From contig NZ_MSJP01000079.1 in NCBI RefSeq assembly GCF_014596525.1, positions 111,902 to 175,901 on the forward strand: a stretch of 64,000 bases of DNA, in the 5' to 3' direction. Source of the stretch: Streptomyces sp. CBMA291. Lineage in GTDB: Bacteria > Actinomycetota > Actinomycetes > Streptomycetales > Streptomycetaceae. Below are positions 16,141 through 24,155 of the stretch, piece by piece. A program made the position numbers and the translations under genes. How positions within the stretch are numbered: the stretch's first letter is position 1; each line of letters starts with the position of its first letter. Under the pieces are notes generated by a model, which was not told where the DNA came from, did not search any database, and saw only the letters and a program-made list of their open reading frames with translations.

Positions 16141-17736
16141 GTGCGAAGCGTACGAATAGCACCCTTCGTGGCCATCGGAGCCGTGGCCGCGCTCCTGCCC
16201 GCGCTCACGCCCGCTGTCGCCGCCGCGAAGGCCCAGGCGCCCACCGTCATGCCCAAGAGCGCCATCGGCGTCTCGGCCTACGTCCACCAGCAGCCGCGCT
16301 GGCAGCGCTGCGACCCCCAGGGGCCCGCCTCCTTCCAGTGCGCCACCGTCAAAGTGCCGCTCGACTACAGCCGCCCCAACGGCAAGACGCTCGACATCGC
16401 CATCTCCCGGGTGAAGGCCACCAGCCCCCGCGACCGGCGCGGCGTCCTCCTCCTCAACCCCGGCGGCCCCGGCGGTCCCGGGCTCGACATGCCGCTGTGG
16501 ATGGCGCCGGAGCTGCCCGCCGACGTGAAGAAGCGGTACGACCTCATCGGCTTCGACCCTCGGGGCGTCGGCCAAAGCTCCCCGGTGAGCTGCGGCCTCA
16601 CCGCCGACGAGGCGGACTGGGAGCGCCCCTACAAGGCCGCGACCTTCACCAAGGACGTCGCCTGGGCCCGCACCGTGGCCCGGAAGTGCCAGGCGAAGAA
16701 CGGCGCCGTCCTGCCCCACATCACCACCCGCAACACCGCGCGCGACCTGGACGTCATCCGCGCCGTGCTGGGCGAGAAGAAGATCTCCTACCTCGGGTAC
16801 TCCTACGGCACCTACCTCGGCACCGTCTACACCCAGATGTTCCCCCAGCGCACCGACCGGTTCGTGCTCGACAGCGCGGTCGACCCCGCGCGGATCTGGC
16901 GGGGCATGATCCAGGTGTGGGCGGAGGGCACGGAGCCCGCGTTCACCCGCTGGACGCAGTGGACCGCCGCCCGCCACACCACGTACGGCCTCGGCGAGAC
17001 CCCCGACGCCGTCCGCAAGACCTTCTGGGACCTCGTCGCCCAGGCCGACCGCAAGCCCATCGACCTCGAAGGCACGCTCCTCACCGGCGACGACATCCGC
17101 ACCGCACGCCCGATCTTCTTCGACGTGGCGTACGCGGCCGACATGATCTCCGAGCTGAAGAAGGCCGCGGCCGGGAAGCCCACGCCCGCTCCCCGGGGCG
17201 CCGCCCCGTCCCGGCTGTCCGAGGCCTTCGTCCGCGAGGTCCCGCAGGACAACATGGACGCCGCCTTCTGGGCCGTGGTCTGCTCCGACACCCGCGCCTG
17301 GCCGCGCGACCCGGAGCAGTACCGCCGCGACGCGATCCGCGACAAGGCCAAGTACCCGCTGTACGGCGACTTCGCGTCGAACATCAAGCCGTGCGCGTTC
17401 TGGCCGAAGGGCGCCGAGCCCGCCACCCGGGTGAGCAACGACACCAAGGCGCTCATCCTTCAGAACGAGTGGGACTCCCAGACGCCGCTGGTCAGCGGCC
17501 AGGGGCTGCGCCGGGTCATGAAGGGCGCCCGGATGGTCACCGTCCTCGGCGGCCAGGGACACGGCATCTACGGCTCCAAGTCCTGCGCCGACAAGACCGC
17601 CACCGCCTATCTGACGACGGGCCGGCTGCCCGCGACGGACACGACCTGCGTGGCCACGCCCAACCCGGCGGCGAACAGCTCCCGGACCGAGCCGACGGCT
17701 CCCCGGACCCTGCCCATCCCGCAGGACCGCTTCTGA
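16141..17736 (+). CDS. Secreted tripeptidyl aminopeptidase (alpha/beta hydrolase, Tap/SlpD family)
   Basis: A 531-residue exported serine peptidase that removes tripeptides from peptide N-termini. A Sec signal peptide is visible (MRSVRIAPFVAIGAVAALLP, then ALTPAVAAAK). The catalytic Ser221 lies in GYSYGTY, Asp445 in NEWDSQTP and His474 in GGQGHGIY. The oxyanion region LLLNPGGPGGPG is typical of Streptomyces Tap/Slp enzymes. Four cysteines in the second half fit a secreted protein. The GTG start at 16141 follows AAGGAT at about 11 bases. A strong terminator follows. Confidence 0.92.
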   Translation: MRSVRIAPFVAIGAVAALLPALTPAVAAAKAQAPTVMPKSAIGVSAYVHQQPRWQRCDPQGPASFQCATVKVPLDYSRPNGKTLDIAISRVKATSPRDRRGVLLLNPGGPGGPGLDMPLWMAPELPADVKKRYDLIGFDPRGVGQSSPVSCGLTADEADWERPYKAATFTKDVAWARTVARKCQAKNGAVLPHITTRNTARDLDVIRAVLGEKKISYLGYSYGTYLGTVYTQMFPQRTDRFVLDSAVDPARIWRGMIQVWAEGTEPAFTRWTQWTAARHTTYGLGETPDAVRKTFWDLVAQADRKPIDLEGTLLTGDDIRTARPIFFDVAYAADMISELKKAAAGKPTPAPRGAAPSRLSEAFVREVPQDNMDAAFWAVVCSDTRAWPRDPEQYRRDAIRDKAKYPLYGDFASNIKPCAFWPKGAEPATRVSNDTKALILQNEWDSQTPLVSGQGLRRVMKGARMVTVLGGQGHGIYGSKSCADKTATAYLTTGRLPATDTTCVATPNPAANSSRTEPTAPRTLPIPQDRF

Positions 17737-17761
17737 CCGGTCACCGGCACCGGGCGTGACA

Positions 17762-17788
17762 GGGGGCCCTCCCACCGGGAGGGCCCCT
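17762..17788. terminator. Hairpin terminator after the tripeptidase gene
   Basis: GGGGGCCCTCCC and GGGAGGGCCCC form a stem around a short loop, 26 bp past the stop at 17736. Confidence 0.8.
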
Positions 17789-17805
17789 TCGGCGTGTCTC
17801 CGTCC

Positions 17806-17985
17806 CGGCGGGGGTCCCGCGTATGCCTGTCCTGCCGGGGGAGGTCCTTCGCGTGTCTCCGTCCCGGCGGGGGTTCCCGCGTATGCCCGTCCTGCCAGGG
17901 AAGGCCGGTCCTTCGCGGGATTCCGCCCTGCCAGGGGTCCCGCGTATGCCCGTCCCGCCGGGGAGGGCCCCTCGCCCCGGTCCGT
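17806..17985. repeat. About 60-bp tandem repeat in the convergent space before aidB
   Basis: The sequence CCCGCGTATGCC occurs at 17816, 17876 and 17939 (periods 60 and 63). It is followed each time by CGTCCTGCC-like and GGTCCTTCGCG-like segments. Copies diverge by a few bases. No reading frame with a start signal accompanies it. Confidence 0.8.
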
Positions 17986-18042
17986 CCCGGCGGGAAGCCC
18001 CGCGGCCGAGGCGTCCAGGCATCCCGCCCCGCGGAGCCGGAC

Positions 18043-19719
18043 TCAGCCCGCCGCCCCCGGCAGCCGCTCGATCACGCCCGCGAAGTCCGTGCCCGACGGC
18101 AGGGTGCCGAAGGCGAGACCCCGGTCACCGGCCAGCCGGGAGGCGCAGAACGCGTCCGCCACCGCGTGCGGCGCGTGCCGGACGAGCAGCGAGCCCTGGA
18201 GGACGAGGGCCAGCCGCTCCACGAGCCGCCGGGAACGCAGCTGCGCGTCCTCCGTGAGGACGAGGTCCCCGCGCAGCTCCCGCCAGGCGGCGTCCAGCCG
18301 CGCGTCGCCGCCCCCGGCGGCCTCGACCTCCGCGCGGAAGGCTTCGAGGGACTCCGGCTCGCGGGCCAGGGCCCGCAGCACATCGAGGGCGTTGACGTTC
18401 CCCGAGCCCTCCCAGATCCCGTTCAGCGGGGCCTCGCGGTAGAGACGGGGCATGCCGGACGCCTCGTCGTAGCCGTTGCCGCCCAGGCATTCGAGGGCCT
18501 CGGCGACGGCGGCGGGCTGACGCTTGCACACCCAGTACTTGCCGACGGCGGTGGCGAGCCGCAGAAAAGCCCGCTCCCCCGCGTCGCCCCGCTGGGCGCG
18601 GTCGGCCGCACCGGCGATCCGCAGCGCCAGCGTGGTCGCCGCCTCCGACTCGATCCCCAGATCGGCGATGACATTGCGCATCAGCGGCTGGTCGACGAGC
18701 CTGGCCCCCAGCACCGAGCGGTGCCGGATGTGGTGCGCCGCCTGCGCGAGCGCGGCACGCGTGCCGGACGCGGAGCCGAGGACGCAGTCGAGACGGGTCA
18801 TCGTGACCATGTCGATGATGGTCCGCACCCCCTGCCCCTCGGCGCCGACCAGCCACCCCACGGTGTCGTCGAACTCCGGCTCGCCGCTGGCGTTGCTGCG
18901 GTTGCCGAGCTTGTCCTTGAGCCGCTGGATCCGGAAGGTGTTGCGGCCCCCGTCGGGGAGCACCCGGGGGACCAGGAAACAGGAGAGCCCGCCGGGCGCC
19001 TGCGCCAGGACGAGGAAGAGGTCGTTCATCGGGGCGCTGGTGAACCACTTGTGGCCGCGCAGCCGCCAGCTGCCGTCCGCCGCCTCCACCGCCGTGGTCG
19101 TGTTGGTACGGACGTCGGTGCCGCCCTGCTTCTCCGTCATGCCCATCCCGGCGAGCAGCCCGCGCTTGCCCTCGGGGGCGCGCAGCCCGGGGTCGTACAC
19201 CCGGCTGGTGAGCAGCGGCTCGTACCGCTCGGCGAGGGCGGGCGCGGCGCGCAGGGCGGGGACGACGGCGTACGTCATCGACACCGGGCAGCCGTGGCCC
19301 GCCTCCGCGGTGCTCCACACCATGAACCCGGCGGCACGGGCCACATGGGCGCCGGGCCGGGGATCGGCCCAGGGGGTACCGCCGAGCCCCTCGGCGATCG
19401 CCTCCCGCATCAGGGAGTGGTAGGCGGGGTGGAAGTCGATCTCGTCGACACGGTTGCCGTACCGGTCGTGGGTGCGCAGTTCGGGTTCGTGTCGGTTGGC
19501 CTCGTCCGCCCACCGCTGGACCTCCTCGCTTCCGGCGCGGCGGCCGATCCGGTGCAGATCGTCCAGACACCACTCCGCGCCCTCCCGGCGTACGCCCTCC
19601 AGGAGGACGGCGTCGTCGGCGACGTCGTGCCCGACGAGGGGCGGGGGCTGATTGGTCACCTCGTGGGTCCGCGCGGTGGGCTCGCTGCGCAGCGGGGGTA
19701 CGCCGGTGGTGGCGGTCAT
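18043..19719 (-). CDS. aidB: Acyl-CoA dehydrogenase family protein, AidB-like
   Basis: A 558-residue flavoprotein of the acyl-CoA dehydrogenase fold. Family features are GMGMTEKQGGTDVRTNTT (FAD/substrate loop), GHKWFTSAPMNDLFLVLAQ and ECLGGNGYDEASGMPRLYRE near the C-terminus. The large insertion and the WEGSGNVNALDVLRAL motif mark the AidB group rather than beta-oxidation enzymes. E. coli AidB belongs to the adaptive response to DNA alkylation and binds DNA through its extra C-terminal domain. Here the start overlaps the TetR regulator's stop by four bases, so the pair is one operon. The role in alkylation stress is carried over from the family. Confidence 0.88.
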   Translation of the reverse strand: MTATTGVPPLRSEPTARTHEVTNQPPPLVGHDVADDAVLLEGVRREGAEWCLDDLHRIGRRAGSEEVQRWADEANRHEPELRTHDRYGNRVDEIDFHPAYHSLMREAIAEGLGGTPWADPRPGAHVARAAGFMVWSTAEAGHGCPVSMTYAVVPALRAAPALAERYEPLLTSRVYDPGLRAPEGKRGLLAGMGMTEKQGGTDVRTNTTTAVEAADGSWRLRGHKWFTSAPMNDLFLVLAQAPGGLSCFLVPRVLPDGGRNTFRIQRLKDKLGNRSNASGEPEFDDTVGWLVGAEGQGVRTIIDMVTMTRLDCVLGSASGTRAALAQAAHHIRHRSVLGARLVDQPLMRNVIADLGIESEAATTLALRIAGAADRAQRGDAGERAFLRLATAVGKYWVCKRQPAAVAEALECLGGNGYDEASGMPRLYREAPLNGIWEGSGNVNALDVLRALAREPESLEAFRAEVEAAGGGDARLDAAWRELRGDLVLTEDAQLRSRRLVERLALVLQGSLLVRHAPHAVADAFCASRLAGDRGLAFGTLPSGTDFAGVIERLPGAAG

Positions 19720-20369
19720 GACGGATCCTCCTGGGTCGAGGGGAGCGGGCCTGCGGGGCGGGCGCCGGCGCAGCGCAGGGACAGGGCGGTGAGTTCGGCG
19801 AGCAGCGTGTCGAGCGCGGCGCCCGCGTCGCCGTCGGCCGGGGTGCCGAGCGGGTCGACGAGGACCTCCCCGACGGCGCCGGTCAGCGCGGCGGCGGTGA
19901 CGCCCGCGTCCTGCGGGGGCAGCGCCCCGGAGTCGACGCCCTCGCGGATCACGGCGGCGAACAGTTCGCGGTAGCGGCGGCGGAACTCCAGCCGCTCGGC
20001 GCCCAGCGCCGGTTCGGCCGGTGCCGCGAGCAGGGCGTAGGCGAGTCCGGGGCGCTCCAGGGCACGCCGGGCGAAGACCCGGACGCCGTGGGCCAGCCGC
20101 TCGACGGGGTCGCCCCCGCCGCGCAGCACCTCGCCGAGGACCTCGGCCTCACGCCCCGAGGCACGACGGAAGACCTCCACGGCGAGGGCCGCCTTGGAGG
20201 GGAAGTGCTGGTAGACCGAGCCCGCCGCGATGCCGGTGGCGGCGGCGACCGCCGCCACCGAGGCGCCCGCCCAGCCCGCCTCGGCCACGACCTCGGTGGC
20301 CTGGGCGACCAGGCGCTCCCGGGCGGCATGGAGGCGTTCGATCTCGGCGGGTGACTTGCGGTAGGCCAT
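19716..20369 (-). CDS. TetR-family transcriptional regulator, co-transcribed with aidB
   Basis: A 217-residue repressor-type protein. The N-terminal helix-turn-helix spans residues 14-60 (TEVVAEAGWAGASVAAVAAA, then SVYQHFPSKAALAVEVFRRA) and the rest is the ligand-binding helical domain, ending in a Pro-rich tail. The ATG at 20369 opens MAYRKSPAEIERLHAARE, the first point with normal family similarity; the longer frame to 20765 runs through the repeat array and is not coding. The ATGA overlap with the aidB-like gene indicates translational coupling. A short TGAA-n6-TTCA inverted repeat at 20379-20392, just upstream, could be an autoregulatory site, but its arms are only four bases. Confidence 0.85.
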   Translation of the reverse strand: MAYRKSPAEIERLHAARERLVAQATEVVAEAGWAGASVAAVAAATGIAAGSVYQHFPSKAALAVEVFRRASGREAEVLGEVLRGGGDPVERLAHGVRVFARRALERPGLAYALLAAPAEPALGAERLEFRRRYRELFAAVIREGVDSGALPPQDAGVTAAALTGAVGEVLVDPLGTPADGDAGAALDTLLAELTALSLRCAGARPAGPLPSTQEDPS

Positions 20370-20477
20370 GCCAAGAAGTGAAGCACCGTTCAGCTCTTCG
20401 TGCCAGCCCCTCGCGCCGATGGGCCGCAGCAAGTGACCGGAGCGCTGCCGTACGCCCCTCCGCAGGTGCGTGGCAAG

Positions 20478-20690
20478 GAACCCGTACACCCTCTCCGTAA
20501 GCGTGGAAAGAAACCCGTACGTCCTCTCCGTACGCCTCACGAGGGAGCCGCGCCCCCTCCGTGCGCCTCGGGCACAACCGCGCACGCCCTCCACGCGCCT
20601 CGCGGGGAACCCGCGCGCGCGTCCGGTGCCATCACGCCCCCTCCGTGCGCGCAAGGAGAGATCGCGCCCCTTTCGCGCGCGCCCGAAAGG
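20478..20690. repeat. Degenerate repeat array of about 30 bp between TetR and CASTOR/POLLUX genes
   Basis: AACCCGTACACCCTCTCCGT (about 20479) and its variant one period (33 bp) later are the clearest pair. Decayed copies of a CCCCCTCCGTGCGC type continue to about 20690. It occupies the divergent region between the TetR gene and the ion-channel gene, where promoters should lie. The final part next to the gene, around GAATATGTCCC, is less GC-rich. Confidence 0.65.
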
Positions 20691-20745
20691 ATGAATATGT
20701 CCCGTTGTCACTTCATCGGCCCGAGCGGCGCGCCACCCTGCTGAC

Positions 20746-22743
20746 GTGCGCAGACAAGGCAACAAGGTCGTGCCCGCCCAGCGGGACGCCGCACCGAGTC
20801 GCGAGGCCCGCAGGACCGAGATCCGGCCCCCGGCCCCTCCACCGCAGGGCCGCCCCGCCCCCCGAGGCCACTTCGAGGCCCGCTTCCACTACTGGTTCGA
20901 CAACACGATCACCCGGGGGAAGGCGGCCCTCGTGGGCTGGCTCGCCCTCGCCTGCCTCGCCCTCGTCGTACCCGTGAGCGTCCTGCTCGTCTGGACCGAC
21001 CACGAGTCACCGCCCTCCTTCGGCTCCCGGATCGCGGCGGTCTGGCACCGGACGGGACAGACCCTCCGGCTCGGCGGCGAGACCGGCCCCCCGATCAGCG
21101 TGGTCCTCTCCGTGGTCCTCGCGCTCATCGCGCTCTTCTACGTCTCCACCCTGGTCAGCCTCATCACCACCGGCATCACCGAACGGATCCTCGCGCTCGA
21201 CCGGGGCCACGCCCTCGTCCTCGAACACGGCCACACCGTCGTCCTCGGCTGGTCGGAACAGATCCCGACCATCGTCTCCGAACTCGCCGCCGCCCACGCA
21301 CAACGGCGACGCGGGGTCATCGCGATCCTCGCCGACCGCCCCAAGACCGAGATGGAGGAGGAGTTCCGCGCCACCATCCGCTTCGCCGGACGCACCCGGC
21401 TCCTCTGCCGCCACGGGCGCCCCACCGACCCCCTCGCCCTCGCCCGGGTGAGCCCGGCGACCGCCGAGTGCGTGATCGTCCTGCCCGGCGACGACGCCGA
21501 GGCCGTCAAGACCCTGCTCTCCCTGACGGCGGCCGTGGGCGAGGAGCACCCGGTGCACGTCGTCGCCGCCGTCCGGGGCGAGCGCCACCTCGGCGCGGCG
21601 CGACTGGCCGGCGGCGTCCGGGCCACCGTCCTGGACACCGACGGCATCACCGCCCGGCTCCTCGCCCAGTGCGCCCGGCAGCCCGGACTCTCCCTGGTCT
21701 ACGAGGAACTGCTGAACTTCGCGGGCCACGAGTTCCACACCGTGCGGGATCCCGGACTGCTCGGACTGACCTTCCACCGGATCGCCGCCCTCTGCCCGGT
21801 CTCGTCCGCCGTCGGCCTCGCCCGCGCCGACGGCACCGTCACCCTCAACCCGCCCGGCCACACCCGGTTCGGGCAGGGCGACGCCCTGATCACCGTGGCG
21901 GAGGACCAGGACGCGACCTACCGGACGGCCGTCCCCCTTCCGTACGACCCCGCCTCGATCCGCGCCGAGGACCCCGCGCCCGACCGGCCACCCGAGCGCT
22001 TCCTGCTCCTCGGCTGGAACCGCCGGGCCCCCCGCGTCGCCGCCCGGCTCTCCCGGCACGCCCCGCCCGGCTCCCGCGTCGACGTGCTGGCCCCGGAGGG
22101 CACCCCCGTCGTCGCCGCCGTACGGGACCGCGCCGACACCTCGGGCCGGAACCTGTCCGTACGCCACCACCCCGGCGACCCGACCGCGTGCGAGGGCACC
22201 GCCTGTCTGGACCTCGCCGGATACGACGCGGTGATGGTCCTCGCCCCCGACGCGCGCACCGACAGCGAGGACCCGGACGACCCGACCCTCGTCACCCTCC
22301 TCCAGCTGCGGGCCCGGCAGCGGAGCCGGAGCCCGGGGGAGGGCGCCGGGGCCCGGCGGGTCCCCGTCGTCACCGAACTGGCCGACGACCGCAACCGGTT
22401 CATCTCCCCGCTTGGCCCCGGCGCCGACTATGTCGTCAGTGGCCGGCTCATCGGGCTCCTCATGACGCAGATTTCCCAGAACCCGGGCCTGGCCTCGGTG
22501 TTCCGGGAACTGCTCGACGCCGAGGGGAACGCCCTCCGCATCCGCCCGGCGGACGCCTATGTCGTCACGGGCCGGGAGATCTCCTTCGCGACCGTCGTCG
22601 AGTCGGCCGCCCGCCGGGGGGAGTGCGCCATCGGCTACCGCGCCCCGGGCCGTACCGGGGGAGTGTGCCTCAACCCCCCGAAGTCCCTGGTCCGCCACTG
22701 GTCCCCGGACGACGAGATCGTGGTCCTGGGCCCGGAGACATGA
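20746..22743 (+). CDS. CASTOR/POLLUX-like putative ion-channel protein with two RCK/TrkA-N domains
   Basis: A 665-residue membrane protein. Two transmembrane segments near the N-terminus (VGWLALACLALVVPVSVLLV and ISVVLSVVLALIALFYVSTL) flank a short pore-like region with FGSRIAAVWHRTGQ. A signature GITERILALDRGHALVLEHG leads into the first RCK domain (HTVVLGWSEQIPTIVSEL). A second RCK domain begins at RFLLLGWNRRAPRVAARL. This is the architecture of the plant CASTOR/POLLUX channels and their bacterial relatives such as SliI-type proteins. The canonical K+ filter TVGYG is absent, so ion selectivity cannot be read. The GTG at 20746 is used; no stronger start is evident. Confidence 0.85.
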   Translation: MRRQGNKVVPAQRDAAPSREARRTEIRPPAPPPQGRPAPRGHFEARFHYWFDNTITRGKAALVGWLALACLALVVPVSVLLVWTDHESPPSFGSRIAAVWHRTGQTLRLGGETGPPISVVLSVVLALIALFYVSTLVSLITTGITERILALDRGHALVLEHGHTVVLGWSEQIPTIVSELAAAHAQRRRGVIAILADRPKTEMEEEFRATIRFAGRTRLLCRHGRPTDPLALARVSPATAECVIVLPGDDAEAVKTLLSLTAAVGEEHPVHVVAAVRGERHLGAARLAGGVRATVLDTDGITARLLAQCARQPGLSLVYEELLNFAGHEFHTVRDPGLLGLTFHRIAALCPVSSAVGLARADGTVTLNPPGHTRFGQGDALITVAEDQDATYRTAVPLPYDPASIRAEDPAPDRPPERFLLLGWNRRAPRVAARLSRHAPPGSRVDVLAPEGTPVVAAVRDRADTSGRNLSVRHHPGDPTACEGTACLDLAGYDAVMVLAPDARTDSEDPDDPTLVTLLQLRARQRSRSPGEGAGARRVPVVTELADDRNRFISPLGPGADYVVSGRLIGLLMTQISQNPGLASVFRELLDAEGNALRIRPADAYVVTGREISFATVVESAARRGECAIGYRAPGRTGGVCLNPPKSLVRHWSPDDEIVVLGPET

Positions 22744-22751
22744 CCGGAGCG

Positions 22752-22885
22752 GGGGCGTGGACTCCCGGCGTACGGGAGGCGTGGACTCCGGGCGTACGGG
22801 GCTGCGGACTCCGGGCGTACGGGGGCGCGGACCCCGGGCCGCGGGGAAACGGCCCCGGGCGTACGGCGGTGTGGCGTCCGCCGTA
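22752..22885. repeat. GACTCCGGGCGTACGGG tandem array after the channel gene
   Basis: Units close to GTGGACTCCGGGCGTACGGG occur four to five times between about 22758 and 22880, with a period near 26 bp. The core is the reverse complement of the CCGTACGCCCGG array at 12.15-12.30 kb. It fills the convergent gap before the CYP154-like gene. Confidence 0.8.
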
Positions 22886-22910
22886 CGCCCCTCGGGCCGC
22901 CGGTGGCCCG

Positions 22911-24155
22911 TCAGCCCAGCAGGACCGGCAGGTCGTACAGGTCGTTCTGGGTGACGACCGGCTTGTTGCGCAGTTCCTCGCGCGGCACCGCGAGCCGCAG
23001 CCCGGGGAAGCGCGCGTAGAGGGCGGGCAGCGCGACGCCCGCTTCGAGGCGGGACAGCGCCGCGCCGGGGCAGACATGCGGTCCGTGGCCGAAGGAGATG
23101 TGCCGGTTCGGCGTCCGCGTGATGTCGAACGAGCCCGCCGTCGGCCCGTGCTGAGTCTCGTCCCGGCCGATCGCGCCGTGCGACACGATCAGCGCGTCGC
23201 CCTTCGGCAGGACGCGGTCGCCGACCTCGATGTCCTCGGCGGCGAACCGGATCAGCACATGCGAGGTCGGCGTCGACCAGCGCAGTGTCTCCTCGACGAC
23301 GTTCTCCCACGGCACCTCGCCGTTCAGCACCAGGGCGCGCTGCTCGGGGTGGGTCTCCAGGGCGACGACCGCGTTGACGATCAGACCGATGGTCGTCTCG
23401 TGTCCGGCGGCCACCATCAGCTGGAGGGTGTGGGTGATCTCCTCCGTGGTGAGCCGGTCGCCGCCCTCCGACGCCCCGATCAGCGCGCTCGTGAGGTCGT
23501 CGCCGGGTCGCTCGGTCTTCTCCGCCACGATCCCGGCGAACAGCTTCGCCAGATCCGCCATCATCCCCGGCACCTCCTCCGGCGGCGTCTGCGTCGAGAA
23601 GAACTTCTCGAACAGGGCCTTGAGCCGGGGGTGGTCGGCCGGGTCGACGCCCATCAGCTCGCTGACCACGTTCATCGGCAGCGGATAGGCGAACTCCGCC
23701 TTCAGGTCCACCACCTCACCGGCCGGCCGCTCGGCGAGCCGGTCCAGCATCCCCGCGGTCAGCGCCTCGATGCCGTCCCGCAGCCGCTCCACCCGGCGCG
23801 CGGTGAGCGCCTGCGCCACCAGGCTCCGCAGCCGCCGGTGCTCCTCGCCGTCGACGGTCAGCATGGACCGGCCAGGGTTGGCGAGCCCGATCAGCGGCCA
23901 GTCCAGCGGTATCTCGCCGCGCTGCCAGGCACCCCACACCCCGATGTCCTTGACCAGCCGGGGATCGGTGAGGAGCCGCCGCGCCTCCGCGTGGCGGGTG
24001 ACGGCCCAGCAGGGCACCCCGCCCGGCAGCACGACCCGCGCCAGCGGACCGGCGGCGCGCAGCCGGGCACCCTCGCCGTCCAGGTCGGCGACGAACGGGT
24101 CCAGGACGATGACCTCGTCACCGGGGACGGCGGTGTGGTCGTACGGGCAGCTCAT
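22911..24155 (-). CDS. Cytochrome P450, CYP154-like (end of conservon 1)
   Basis: A 414-residue soluble P450. The I-helix oxygen-activation motif is AAGHETT, the K-helix ExxR motif is intact (EETLRW), and the haem loop is FGHGPHVCPGA with the Cys thiolate ligand. Length and the MSCPYDH start fit the Streptomyces CYP154 group, which is usually found beside a CYP157 gene at the end of a conservon. The ATG at 24155 overlaps the preceding P450 stop by four bases. It is therefore the sixth gene of the minus-strand operon cvnA-B-C-D-CYP157-CYP154. Electron donor genes are not adjacent; the nearest ferredoxin is the one at 29.1 kb. The physiological substrate is unknown. Confidence 0.9.
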   Translation of the reverse strand: MSCPYDHTAVPGDEVIVLDPFVADLDGEGARLRAAGPLARVVLPGGVPCWAVTRHAEARRLLTDPRLVKDIGVWGAWQRGEIPLDWPLIGLANPGRSMLTVDGEEHRRLRSLVAQALTARRVERLRDGIEALTAGMLDRLAERPAGEVVDLKAEFAYPLPMNVVSELMGVDPADHPRLKALFEKFFSTQTPPEEVPGMMADLAKLFAGIVAEKTERPGDDLTSALIGASEGGDRLTTEEITHTLQLMVAAGHETTIGLIVNAVVALETHPEQRALVLNGEVPWENVVEETLRWSTPTSHVLIRFAAEDIEVGDRVLPKGDALIVSHGAIGRDETQHGPTAGSFDITRTPNRHISFGHGPHVCPGAALSRLEAGVALPALYARFPGLRLAVPREELRNKPVVTQNDLYDLPVLLG

